Source of the DNA: Massilia frigida
Lineage (GTDB): Bacteria; Pseudomonadota; Gammaproteobacteria; Burkholderiales; Burkholderiaceae_D
Assembly (NCBI RefSeq): GCF_011682175.1
Contig: NZ_WHJG01000004.1
Coordinates: 62,001-126,000, forward strand
Reading direction: 5' to 3'
DNA length: 64,000 nt
A program made the position numbers and the translations under genes. The notes under the pieces were generated by a model, which made no database searches, was not told the origin of the DNA, and saw nothing but the letters and a program-made list of their open reading frames with translations. Positions within the stretch are counted from its first letter, which is position 1; each line of letters begins with the position of its first letter. Shown one piece after another: positions 47,818 to 56,218 of this stretch.

Positions 47818-48617
47818 TCAGATACACCGCATTGGCCCTCTGGCTTTGCATCGCCTCCCCGCTGGCCCGGGCCGGCGAACAGGTGCTGCGGCTGTCCACC
47901 ACCACCAGCACCGACAATTCCGGCCTGCTGGCCTGGCTGCTGCCGGCGTTCGAGGCCAGGGCGGGCATCAACGTGCAGGTGATTGCGGTCGGCAGCGGCA
48001 AGGCGCTGGAACTGGCGAAGAATGGCGATGTCGACGTCACCCTGGTGCACGCGCGCGCCGCCGAGGAGCGTTTCGTGGCCGAGGGTCACGGCATCGGCCG
48101 GCGCGACGTGATGTACAACGATTTTGTGCTGGCTTGCCCGCCATCGGACCGTGCGGGAATCAAAGGCGGCACCGACATCATCGCCGCCCTGCGCAAGCTG
48201 GCCGCCAGCGATGTGCGCTTTGTTTCGCGCGGCGACAACTCCGGTACCGACCAGATGGAAAAGAGCTACTGGAAGGCCGCCGGGGTGCAACCGCCGCCCG
48301 CGCGCTACCTGTCGGCCGGGCTGGGCATGGGCGAGGTGCTGACCATGGCGGCCGAGCTGCAAGCCTGCACGCTGAGCGACCGCGCCACCTTCGCCACCTA
48401 CAAGGACAAGACCGGGCTGGCGATCCTGGTGCAGGGCGACCCGAGGATGTTCAATCCGTACGGGATCATCGCGGTCAATCCGGCGCGCCATCCGGGCGTG
48501 AACGTCCAGGGAGCGCGCCAGCTGGTCGACTGGATCACGTCCGCCGAAGGGCAGGCCAGGATTGCCGGCTTCAGGCCGGGCGGCCAGCAGCTGTTTTTCC
48601 CGTCGGCGCAAAGGTAG
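47814..48617 (+). CDS. tupA: Tungstate-type ABC transporter substrate-binding protein
   Basis: This 267-residue periplasmic protein has a signal peptide (MIRYTALALWLCIASPLARA) and the TupA opening LRLSTTTSTDNSGLLAWLLP, where the Thr/Ser run binds the oxyanion. VSRGDNSGTDQMEKSYW is a second conserved binding loop. TupA selects tungstate very strongly over molybdate in characterised cases. Its place at the end of the formate dehydrogenase unit suggests the metal is supplied to that enzyme. Confidence 0.9.
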   Translation: MIRYTALALWLCIASPLARAGEQVLRLSTTTSTDNSGLLAWLLPAFEARAGINVQVIAVGSGKALELAKNGDVDVTLVHARAAEERFVAEGHGIGRRDVMYNDFVLACPPSDRAGIKGGTDIIAALRKLAASDVRFVSRGDNSGTDQMEKSYWKAAGVQPPPARYLSAGLGMGEVLTMAAELQACTLSDRATFATYKDKTGLAILVQGDPRMFNPYGIIAVNPARHPGVNVQGARQLVDWITSAEGQARIAGFRPGGQQLFFPSAQR

Positions 48618-48663
48618 CGGAAAGGCGTAAGATAGCGCCCTTGCGCAGGAGGAGAAAGACGAC

Positions 48664-49344
48664 GTGAAAGTTCTGTTATTTGGCGCCACCGGCATGGTCG
48701 GGCAGGGCGTGTTGCGTGAATGCTTGCAGGGCGCCGATGTGGAACTGGTGCAGGCCATCGGGCGCACGCCGACCGGACAGCGCCATCCCAGGCTGCGCGA
48801 TGTGGTGCATGCCGACCTGTTCAACTACGCCAGCGTGACGGCGCAGCTGGACGACTTCGACGCCTGTTTTTTCTGCGTGGGCGTGACGTCCTCGCGCGTG
48901 AGCGAGCCTGACTACACGCGCCTTACCTACGACATGACCCTGGCGGCGGCAAAGACGCTGGCGACGCTCAATCCGCGCATGGTGTTCGTGTACGTGTCCG
49001 GGGCCGGTGCCGACAGCAGCGAAACCAGCGCCACCATGTGGGAGCGCGTGCGCGGCCGCACCGAGAACGCGCTGCTGGCGCTGCCGTTTCGCGGCGTGTA
49101 CATCTTCCGCCCGGGGATGATCCAGCCGCTCGACGGCATCAAGTCCAAGACCACCGCTTACCGCATTTTCTATTCGCTGATGAAGCCCGTGCTGCCGCTG
49201 CTGCGCGCGGCCATGCCGAAGCACGTGCTGACTACGCGCCAGGTGGGACAGGCCATGCTGGCCGTGGTGCGCAATGGCGCGCGCAAGCGGGTGCTGGAGA
49301 GTGCCGATATCGCAGCGCTGGGCCGCAGCGCCACGCCACCCTGA
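48664..49344 (+). CDS. NAD(P)-binding Rossmann-fold protein (epimerase/oxidoreductase-like)
   Basis: The GTG at 48664 is preceded by AGGAGG and gives 226 residues (MKVLLFGATGMVGQGVLREC). The glycine-rich GATGMVGQG loop binds NAD(P). Later parts (FVYVSGAGADSSE; RGVYIFRPGMIQP) resemble atypical short-chain reductases of the NmrA/YwnB type. The substrate is unknown. It follows the tup genes by 46 bases; TAAGAT at 48628-48633 is a possible -10 of its own. Confidence 0.8.
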   Translation: MKVLLFGATGMVGQGVLRECLQGADVELVQAIGRTPTGQRHPRLRDVVHADLFNYASVTAQLDDFDACFFCVGVTSSRVSEPDYTRLTYDMTLAAAKTLATLNPRMVFVYVSGAGADSSETSATMWERVRGRTENALLALPFRGVYIFRPGMIQPLDGIKSKTTAYRIFYSLMKPVLPLLRAAMPKHVLTTRQVGQAMLAVVRNGARKRVLESADIAALGRSATPP

Positions 49345-49354
49345 GCCGGCCGCG

Positions 49355-49681
49355 ATGGGCCGGCGCTACCACCACAATGTGTACGTGATCGAGCTGTCGA
49401 AGGATGTGCTGTACGAACCACGTTTTAAAAGGTCCAATCCCGATTACGTGAGCGGAAAACCGTGCGTGTACGTCGGTATGACGGGATTGAGCGTGGACCT
49501 GCGCTTCGACAAGCACAAGGCGGGCATCCAGGCCAACAAATTCGTGCAAAAGTACGGCCTGCGCCTGCTGCCCGATCTGTACGCGGTCTACAACCCGATG
49601 CCCTACGCGGGTGCGGCCGACATGGAAGTCGAACTGGGCATCGGATTGCGCGAGGCCGGCTACGGCGTGTGGCAGGCCTGA
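49355..49681 (+). CDS. Small GIY-YIG-like protein
   Basis: The ATG at 49355 gives 108 residues (MGRRYHHNVYVIELSKDVL). The segment VYVIEL...CVYVGMTGLSVDLRFDKHKAG matches the core of GIY-YIG endonuclease domains (VY-x-G-x-T...R-x-x-x-H). The domain is short and the usual C-terminal catalytic Glu cannot be placed with certainty (MEVELGIGLREAG is a candidate). It starts 10 bases after the preceding gene. Biological role unknown. Confidence 0.6.
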   Translation: MGRRYHHNVYVIELSKDVLYEPRFKRSNPDYVSGKPCVYVGMTGLSVDLRFDKHKAGIQANKFVQKYGLRLLPDLYAVYNPMPYAGAADMEVELGIGLREAGYGVWQA

Positions 49682-49765
49682 CGCGTGGGCGCAGGGCGGC
49701 CGCTTTGCGCCCGCCATCGACCCGGCTGATAAAATAGCCAGTTCTGGTCAATGTGAAGATTCAAA

Positions 49766-50311
49766 ATGGAAAAAATCATCCCCTATTTCGGCGCCATCAA
49801 CCTGGCCTTGCCGAACGAATACAACGAAGCAACGTATCTGGTCGATGGCCGGGAAATTGACCTGTCGCTCGCTTTCTTCAATGCATTCGAGGGCGAGGAT
49901 GGGATCACCGAGTTTTCCGCGGTCAAGGACCTCGACCCGTCCGTGCTCGACCGGGTCGCGCGCTTCATGGAGGAGCTCGACAGCAAGATCGCGCGCGCCC
50001 ATGCCGCCTGTATCGCCGACTTCCATGCCGGCGGCGAGGTCAGGGACACCTACATCGACCATCACCTGTCCGAGTTCTCGCCCGAGGAACTGGCCGCGCT
50101 GATCGACGGCACCGATGCCGCGCTGCCGGTCGAGGAGCGCATGCTGGCCACGCTACACCTGAGCCATATCGGCCTGCACCCCATGCCCGACGAGTCCGAT
50201 GGCTCGTTCGCCATGTTCGACTTCACTTTCGGCGAGGATGTGACCAACTATGTGGTCGCGGTCAAGTTTGCGGAAGATGGCACGGTGCAGTCGGTCGACG
50301 TCGAAAGCTGA
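49766..50311 (+). CDS. DUF2004-like protein of unknown function
   Basis: This 181-residue acidic protein begins MEKIIPYFGAINLALPNEYN. The pattern P-Y/F-F-G-x-I-x-L at the start and the later FTFGEDVTNYVVAVKFAEDG match DUF2004-type proteins as I know them. There is no signal peptide or membrane segment. AAAATAG at 49729-49735 and the 84-base gap suggest it may have its own promoter. No function can be assigned. Confidence 0.7.
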   Translation: MEKIIPYFGAINLALPNEYNEATYLVDGREIDLSLAFFNAFEGEDGITEFSAVKDLDPSVLDRVARFMEELDSKIARAHAACIADFHAGGEVRDTYIDHHLSEFSPEELAALIDGTDAALPVEERMLATLHLSHIGLHPMPDESDGSFAMFDFTFGEDVTNYVVAVKFAEDGTVQSVDVES

Positions 50312-50335
50312 CGCGGCCGCGGGCCGTGCGTCGCT

Positions 50336-50908
50336 TCAGGCGGCGCGCTTGCGGCGGCGCGCGCCCCCATGGCTGGCCGCGCCTGCGCCGGCTGCACCGA
50401 GCACCACCAGGGCCAGGGAGGACGGTTCCGGCACCGGATTGAGCGCGCTGACCACGAGCGCGGTCTGGCCGGTCCACAGCAAGCTGTGCGTCTGGGAGTG
50501 GTTTGCACTGCGGTAGTTGTAGACGTACTCTTCGCCGGTAATGGTCGAGCTGTTGATCTGATAGCCGACGTCCGCAGTGGACCAGGTGGTAAAAAACTTC
50601 AGCGGACCGCCGATCCGGTAGCCGAACCGTTCGATGGTGCAGTGCCAGAAATACTGGTCGCCCACGCCGCAACCGATGTAATCGTTGGAATCGTTGTACT
50701 TGAAGGAAATGAGTTCGTTGGCTGAGAACAAGCCGTCCCGATTCAGGTCGTCCGCAATAAAACTGCCCGCAATCACCGCCGCCGGATCGAAGCGGTCGGC
50801 TTCCTTATCGAAAAAACCCGTATAGCTGAACGTGAACTTGCTCGGTACCGCCTGCGCTGTTGCGGCGCAACATGCGAGTGCCGCCGCGCCAATCAATCTG
50901 AAGAACAT
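50336..50908 (-). CDS. PEP-CTERM surface protein, unknown function
   Basis: The ATG at 50908 has a strong ribosome site (GGAGGT) and gives 190 residues. A signal peptide (MFFRLIGAAALACCAATAQA) leads to a beta-rich body with one or two Cys pairs. The protein ends in a PEP-CTERM sorting signal: VPEPSSLALVVLGAAGAG, then a basic tail (RRRKRAA). Such proteins are processed by exosortase (XrtA/EpsH type) and go to the cell surface or biofilm matrix. The exosortase gene is not in the window. Confidence 0.88.
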   Translation of the reverse strand: MFFRLIGAAALACCAATAQAVPSKFTFSYTGFFDKEADRFDPAAVIAGSFIADDLNRDGLFSANELISFKYNDSNDYIGCGVGDQYFWHCTIERFGYRIGGPLKFFTTWSTADVGYQINSSTITGEEYVYNYRSANHSQTHSLLWTGQTALVVSALNPVPEPSSLALVVLGAAGAGAASHGGARRRKRAA

Positions 50909-51162
50909 GGCTACCTCCGCTGAGGATTGACAAACTCCCGGGGCGAACAAGACACCCGGCTAGCCACGTGAAGGCCACGTGTCAGCGGATCGTAGCAGGC
51001 GGACTTGTGCGCTTGGTAGCATATACGCAACACGTCAGATTTACTGCGGAATAATTTACCCAGCGAGAATGTTGAAAACGCGCTTGATCATGCAATCTCA
51101 TCCACATTGCAAATATTGCAGTTCCGCGAGGGTGGCATGCAACGATGGCGGCGAGGCAGTGG

Positions 51163-52626
51163 CTACATCAAAATGACGTCGTACTGTTCCTGGTGATACG
51201 CCGTCTCCACTTGCAGCGAAATCTGCTTGCCGATGAAGTCCCCCAGCATCGCCAGGTGCTGCGATTCCTCTTCCAGGAACAGGTCCACCACTTCCTGCGA
51301 AGCGAGGATGCGGAACTCGCGCGGATTGAACTGCTTCGCTTCGCGCATCAGCTCCCGCAGGATCTCGTAGCAGATGGTGCGGCTGGTTTTCACCTGGCCC
51401 TTGCCGGCGCAGGCCGGGCAGGGTTCGCACAGGATGTGAGCGAGCGATTCGCGCGTGCGCTTCCTCGTCATCTCCACCAGTCCCAGCGCCGAAAAGCTCG
51501 ACACCGACACCTTGGTGCGGTCGCGCGAGAGCGTCTTTTTCAACTCCTGCAGCACCGCGTGGCGATGCTCGTTGTTGTCCATGTCGATGAAGTCGAGGAT
51601 GATGATGCCGCCCAGGTTGCGCAGCCGCAGCTGGCGCGCGATCGCATGCGCCGCTTCCAGGTTGGTCTTGAAGATGGTATCGGCAAAATTGCGCCCGCCC
51701 ACGAAGCCGCCCGTGTTCACGTCGATGGTCGTCATCGCCTCGGTCTGGTCGACGATCAGGTAGCCGCCCGATTTCAGGTCCACCCGCCGTCCCAGCGCGC
51801 GCAGGATTTCTTCTTCCACGCCATACAGGTCGAACAGCGGGCGCTCGCCCGTGTAGTGCTGCAAGCGCGTGAGCACCGTCGGCGTGTAGGCTTTGGCAAA
51901 TTCGACCAGCATGGCGTGGTTTTCGCGCGAGTCGACCTGGATGGTGGCCGTCTCGTCGTGTACGAAGTCGCGCAGCACGCGCTGGGCCAGGCTCAAGTCC
52001 TGGTACAGCAGGCTGGTGGCGGGACGGGTGCGCGCGCCGTGGCAGATCGCGCCCCAGGTCTTGCGCAGGTAGTCCACGTCGGCCGCCAGGTCGCTGTCGG
52101 ATGCTTCCTCGGCCATGGTGCGCACGATGTAGCCGCCTTTTTCCTCGGCCGGCAGCAGGCTGTGAAGGCGCGTGCGCAGCAGTTCGCGTTCGGACTCCTT
52201 CTCGATCTTCTGCGAGATGCCGATATGGCTGTCCTGCGGCAGGTACACCAGCATGCGCCCGGCGATCGAAATCTGGGTCGACAGGCGCGCACCCTTGGTG
52301 CCGATCGGGTCCTTGATCACCTGCACCGTCAGCACCTGGCCGTCGAACAGGATCTTTTCAATTGGGGTCGGCGCCACGCTCGGGCCTTCATGCGTGCGCG
52401 CTTCCCAGATGTCGGCCACGTGCAGGAAGGCCGCGCGTTCCAGGCCGATGTCGATAAAGGCCGACTGCATCCCCGGCAGCACGCGCACCACCTTGCCCGA
52501 GTAGACGTTACCGGCCAGGCCGCGCGTGAGCGTGCGCTCGATGTGCAGTTCTTGCACGGCGCCTTGCAGGATGAGCGCCACGCGCGTCTCCTGCGGAGTG
52601 ATGTTGATCAGGATATCTTCGTTCAT
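51163..52626 (-). CDS. rng: Ribonuclease G
   Basis: This 487-residue RNase E/G-family enzyme matures 16S rRNA 5' ends and decays some mRNAs. The N-terminal S1 domain is near 35-125 (NVYSGKVVRVLPGMQSAFID). Catalytic DNase I-like residues are in TIDVNTGGFVGGRN and ILDFIDM. The Zn-link Cys pair is CPAC. The protein ends without the long RNase E scaffold region. It is followed by maf, rlmH, rsfS and nadD on the same strand, a conserved betaproteobacterial order. Confidence 0.96.
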   Translation of the reverse strand: MNEDILINITPQETRVALILQGAVQELHIERTLTRGLAGNVYSGKVVRVLPGMQSAFIDIGLERAAFLHVADIWEARTHEGPSVAPTPIEKILFDGQVLTVQVIKDPIGTKGARLSTQISIAGRMLVYLPQDSHIGISQKIEKESERELLRTRLHSLLPAEEKGGYIVRTMAEEASDSDLAADVDYLRKTWGAICHGARTRPATSLLYQDLSLAQRVLRDFVHDETATIQVDSRENHAMLVEFAKAYTPTVLTRLQHYTGERPLFDLYGVEEEILRALGRRVDLKSGGYLIVDQTEAMTTIDVNTGGFVGGRNFADTIFKTNLEAAHAIARQLRLRNLGGIIILDFIDMDNNEHRHAVLQELKKTLSRDRTKVSVSSFSALGLVEMTRKRTRESLAHILCEPCPACAGKGQVKTSRTICYEILRELMREAKQFNPREFRILASQEVVDLFLEEESQHLAMLGDFIGKQISLQVETAYHQEQYDVILM

Positions 52627-52700
52627 TGTTCAGGGCCGCCGTGCAGATGATGGTGTTAGGGACGAGGCCGGAGGCGGGGCCGCTGCGCGCGTAAAACGCA

Positions 52701-53321
52701 TCAGGCCAGCGGAATGCCCGCTTCGCGCAGCAGTTGCGCGGTTTCGAACAGGGGCAGTCCGACGATGCCCGAGTGGCTGCCTTCGATATGTTCGACGAAC
52801 AGCGCGGCCATGCCTTGCAGGCCGTAGCCGCCCGCCTTGTCGTAGGGTTCGGGAGTGGAGCAGTAAGCCTTGATCGACGCCGGCGACAGTTTGGCGAAGC
52901 GTACCTGCGACACCTGGGTGATCTGGCGCTGCATGTCGGTGTGATGGACCGCGATTGCGGTCAGCACCTGGTGCGTGCGGCCGGACAGGCGTTCGAGCAT
53001 TTCCATCGCCTCGGCGGGCGAAGCGGGTTTGCCGAGGATCTGGCCATCGATGGTGACGGTGGTGTCGGCCGCCAGCACCGGACGCAGGGTCAGGCGGCGG
53101 TGCTGCACCATGTTCCAGCCGAAGGCCGCTTTTTCGTTGGCCACGCGCGCCACGTAGTCGATGGCCGCTTCGCCCGGGTTCACCAGTTCGGTCACGTCCG
53201 GACCGCGCGGGGTATCGTTGCGCAAGGTGAGCAGCTCGAACTCCACGCCGATCTGGCGCAGCAATTCCCGCCGGCGCGGGCTTTTGGATGCAAGGTAGAT
53301 TTTTCTGTCGATCGGTTTCAT
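52701..53321 (-). CDS. maf: Maf-family nucleoside triphosphate pyrophosphatase (YhdE-like)
   Basis: This 206-residue house-cleaning enzyme hydrolyses dTTP/UTP or modified nucleotides. The family signature LASKSPRRRELLRQIG is near the start. The catalytic Asp region VLAADTTV and YDKAGGYGLQGMAALFVEHI are present, the latter typical of the YhdE branch. It ends with IVGLPLFET. It lies between rng and rlmH in a leftward operon. Confidence 0.94.
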   Translation of the reverse strand: MKPIDRKIYLASKSPRRRELLRQIGVEFELLTLRNDTPRGPDVTELVNPGEAAIDYVARVANEKAAFGWNMVQHRRLTLRPVLAADTTVTIDGQILGKPASPAEAMEMLERLSGRTHQVLTAIAVHHTDMQRQITQVSQVRFAKLSPASIKAYCSTPEPYDKAGGYGLQGMAALFVEHIEGSHSGIVGLPLFETAQLLREAGIPLA

Positions 53322-53336
53322 CGGATTCCCGGTTTC

Positions 53337-53807
53337 TCAGACGCGATGATAAGGGTGATTCTGCGTGATCGACCACGCCCTATACAACTGCTCGGCAAGC
53401 ATAACACGCACGATGCCGTGCGGGAGCGTCATACTGGAAATACGAATCAGCCCCTCGGCGCGCGCCTTGAGCTCGGGATCGAGGCCGTCGGCCCCGCCGA
53501 TCAGGAAGACGGTGTCGCGTCCGTCCTGCTGCCACTGCATCAGCTGCTGGGACAGGCCCACGCTGGTCAGGTCCTTGCCGCGTTCATCGAGCGCGATGAT
53601 GCGTGCGCTCTTGGGCAGGACCGCTTCGATGCGCTCGCGTTCGAGCACCATGGCGGTAGCCGCCGTCTTGCTGCCGGAGCGTTCGACCGGCTTGATTTCC
53701 TTGAGCACGATGCGCAATTCAGGAGGCATGCGCTTCGTGTACTCAGAAAAGCCGGTCTCGATCCAACCGGGCATCTTGTGGCCGACCGCAGCGATAATGA
53801 GCTGCAT
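53337..53807 (-). CDS. rlmH: 23S rRNA pseudouridine(1915) N3-methyltransferase
   Basis: This 156-residue SPOUT methyltransferase has the normal length and conserved knot motifs [22 protein letters not shown] and [20 protein letters not shown], ending in HPYHRV. It acts on intact 70S ribosomes at helix 69. It lies six bases after rsfS on the same strand. Confidence 0.97.
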   Translation of the reverse strand: MQLIIAAVGHKMPGWIETGFSEYTKRMPPELRIVLKEIKPVERSGSKTAATAMVLERERIEAVLPKSARIIALDERGKDLTSVGLSQQLMQWQQDGRDTVFLIGGADGLDPELKARAEGLIRISSMTLPHGIVRVMLAEQLYRAWSITQNHPYHRV

Positions 53808-53813
53808 CGGCGC

Positions 53814-54533
53814 TTACTCTGCGTCTTTTTTGGCGACGCGCTTGATGACTTTTTTGACCGGCACGGCGTCGGCTGGCGCTTTTGGCGCTTTTGCCACCTT
53901 GGTTGCAGCGGCGGCTGCGCGTTTCGGCGGCAGTGCCTTGAGGGCCTTGACGGCGGCTTCCTCGGTCTTGGTCGCGGCGACCTTGACCACTTTGCCGACA
54001 GCTTTCGACGCGGCTTTTTTGGCCGGCGCTTTTTTGGCGGCGGCAGGGGTCTTGGCGGCAGCGGCTTTTTTGGCGGCTGGTTTGCGCTCGTTGACCGGCT
54101 TGACTTCAGGCGCCGCCTGGGTCGAGGCGAGGTGCTTCGACTTTGGCTTGGTTTCGGCCGCTTCGGCCGCTTCCACGGTGCCCTTGCGCTTGGCCGCGCC
54201 GAGCTTCACAGGCTTGTCGCCCCAGATCTCTTCGAGACGGTAGTACTGGCGGATCGCCGGCTGCATGATGTGGACGATCATGTCGCCCAGATCGACCAGG
54301 ACCCATTCGCCGGTATCTTCGCCTTCGATGCCGATCACGTCGCCGCCGGCTGCCTTGATCTTGTCGCGCACGGAGGCGGCAAGCGCCTTGGTCTGACGGT
54401 TGGAGGTGCCGGAAACGACGGCGATGCGGTCAAAAAGGCTGGTCAGGTGAACGGTATCGAACACGGTAATGTCCTTGCCCTTCACATCTTCGAGGGCGTC
54501 GACGACGAGGGTCTGCAGTTTTTTAATATCCAT
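53814..54533 (-). CDS. rsfS: Ribosome silencing factor RsfS with long Lys/Ala-rich tail
   Basis: This 239-residue protein has the RsfS domain in residues 1-115 (ALEDVKGKDITVFDT; SNRQTKALAASVRDKIK; EWVLVDLGDMIVHIM). The domain binds ribosomal protein L14 and blocks subunit joining in starvation. The usual length is about 105-130. Here a Lys/Ala/Pro-rich tail of about 120 residues resembling histone H1 follows. The ATG shares one base with the nadD stop (TAATG). Confidence 0.93.
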   Translation of the reverse strand: MDIKKLQTLVVDALEDVKGKDITVFDTVHLTSLFDRIAVVSGTSNRQTKALAASVRDKIKAAGGDVIGIEGEDTGEWVLVDLGDMIVHIMQPAIRQYYRLEEIWGDKPVKLGAAKRKGTVEAAEAAETKPKSKHLASTQAAPEVKPVNERKPAAKKAAAAKTPAAAKKAPAKKAASKAVGKVVKVAATKTEEAAVKALKALPPKRAAAAATKVAKAPKAPADAVPVKKVIKRVAKKDAE

Positions 54534-55183
54534 TAGATTTCGTATAAATTATGTTGTTGAATATAGTCTAGCACTACCGGGGAGATAAGCGTGTTTGCCT
54601 TCTCGCCCCGTTGTAATGCCGCACGAATCTGGGTGGCGGAGATGTCCACATCCAGCGTCTCGGCCAGGTAAGCCCTGCCGGACGGGGTATTACGCAATTG
54701 CGCCAGGCTGCCCCGGCGCAGGGTGAGTTCTTCGGCGACGGCCGCCGGCAATGCCGCATCGGCCATCGAAAATCCAGGGCGCGCAGCCACGCCGATATGG
54801 GCCAGCTCGAACAGCGCGCGCCATTCGCGCCAGCTGTCGAGCTGCTGCAACTGGTCGGATCCCATCAGGAAGACGATCGATGCCTGCGGCCCCAGTTCGG
54901 CACGCACGCTGCGCAAGGTGTCGATGGTGTAGGTCGGCGTGCCGCGTTCGATTTCCTGCAGGTCCAGCGCGACCGGGCGCGCCGCGCCGCCAAAGGCCAG
55001 GCGCAGCATGGCGACGCGCTCGGCGTCGCTGGCTTGCAAGCGGCTCTTCTGCCACGGACTGCCGGCCGGCAGGATGCGCAACTGGTCCGGTTCGAGCAGG
55101 GTGGCAAACAAGGTGGCCAGCGCCACATGACCGTTATGGACCGGGTCGAAACTGCCTCCCAGCAGCGCGACGCACAAGGTCAC
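54533..55183 (-). CDS. nadD: Nicotinate-nucleotide adenylyltransferase
   Basis: This 216-residue enzyme makes deamido-NAD from nicotinate mononucleotide and ATP. The nucleotidyltransferase motif [11 protein letters not shown] is at the start and the [10 protein letters not shown] motif near the end. The start overlaps the hemF stop by four bases (ATGA), and the stop overlaps the rsfS start by one. Confidence 0.96.
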   Translation of the reverse strand: MTLCVALLGGSFDPVHNGHVALATLFATLLEPDQLRILPAGSPWQKSRLQASDAERVAMLRLAFGGAARPVALDLQEIERGTPTYTIDTLRSVRAELGPQASIVFLMGSDQLQQLDSWREWRALFELAHIGVAARPGFSMADAALPAAVAEELTLRRGSLAQLRNTPSGRAYLAETLDVDISATQIRAALQRGEKANTLISPVVLDYIQQHNLYEI

Positions 55184-56091
55184 GTAAGAAGCCAGTCGCG
55201 ATGGACCAGGAAGTCGCTGTACAGCGCCGCTTCAGCGCTGCCGGCTTCCGGATGCCAGTCGTAGCGCCACTTGACGATGGGCGGCATCGACATCAGGATC
55301 GCTTCGGTGCGCCCGCCCGACTGCAGGCCGAACAGGGTGCCGCGGTCCCACACCAGGTTGAATTCCACGTAGCGGCCGCGCCGGTAGGCCTGGAAGTCGC
55401 GTTCGCGCTCGCCGTACGGCGTGTCCTTGCGGGCCATCAGGATCGGCAGGTAAGCCTTGACGAAGGATTCGCCCACGCTTTGCGTCATCGCGTAGGACAG
55501 GTCGAAACCGGCTTCATTGAAGTCGTCGAAGAAGATCCCGCCCACGCCGCGCGGCTCCTTGCGGTGTTTCAGGTAAAAGTAATCGTCGCACCAGCGCTTG
55601 AAGCGCGCGTGCAGCGTGCTACCGAAAGGCGCGAGCGCATCGTGGCAGCTCTGGTGGAAGTGACGCGTATCGGCTTCGTCGCCGTAGTAGGGCGTCAGGT
55701 CCATGCCGCCGCCGAACCACCATACCGGATCGATGCCCGGTGCGGTAGCAGTGAAGAAGCGCACGTTCATGTGGACCGTGGGCGCGTACGGATTGCGCGG
55801 ATGGAGCACCAGCGACACGCCCATCGCTTCCCAGGCGCGGCCGGCCAGTTCGGGACGCGAGGCCGCGGCCGATGGCGGCAGGTTGGCGCCCATCACGTGC
55901 GAGAAATTGACGCCGCCGCGTTCCAGCACATTGCCTTCCTCGATCAGGCGCGAGATGCCGCCGCCGCCCTCGGGACGTTCCCACTCTTCACGCAGGAAGG
56001 GCTTGCCGTCGGCGTCTTCGAGCGCTTGCACGATGCGCGCTTGCAGGTCGAGTAGCCAGGCCTTGACGGCCGCAGGGGAAGGGGATGACAT
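55180..56091 (-). CDS. hemF: Oxygen-dependent coproporphyrinogen-III oxidase
   Basis: The ATG at 56091 ([17 protein letters not shown]) gives 303 residues, the normal length. Conserved regions are [33 protein letters not shown] and GIFFDDFNE. The enzyme makes protoporphyrinogen IX from coproporphyrinogen III in heme synthesis. Leftward TACAAT at 56128-56133 is a possible -10. An inverted repeat lies upstream toward purD. Confidence 0.96.
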   Translation of the reverse strand: MSSPSPAAVKAWLLDLQARIVQALEDADGKPFLREEWERPEGGGGISRLIEEGNVLERGGVNFSHVMGANLPPSAAASRPELAGRAWEAMGVSLVLHPRNPYAPTVHMNVRFFTATAPGIDPVWWFGGGMDLTPYYGDEADTRHFHQSCHDALAPFGSTLHARFKRWCDDYFYLKHRKEPRGVGGIFFDDFNEAGFDLSYAMTQSVGESFVKAYLPILMARKDTPYGERERDFQAYRRGRYVEFNLVWDRGTLFGLQSGGRTEAILMSMPPIVKWRYDWHPEAGSAEAALYSDFLVHRDWLLT

Positions 56092-56172
56092 CGGGGAGCG
56101 GGATCGGGGAATAAAAATTGAGGACGAATTGTACACCGTCCGCGCATTTTATGATATGCGCAGCTAATGCGC

Positions 56173-56212
56173 CGTCGTTCCCGCGCCAAGGCGGCACTCG
56201 GCGGGAACGACG
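56173..56212. repeat. REP-like inverted repeat between purD and hemF
   Basis: CGTCGTTCCCGC (56173-56184) and GCGGGAACGACG (56201-56212) are perfect 12-base arms around a 16-base loop. The right arm recurs at 33764-33777, so this is a dispersed extragenic palindrome. It begins the 3' side of purD and may protect its mRNA end. Confidence 0.75.
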
Positions 56213-56218
56213 TGGGGA

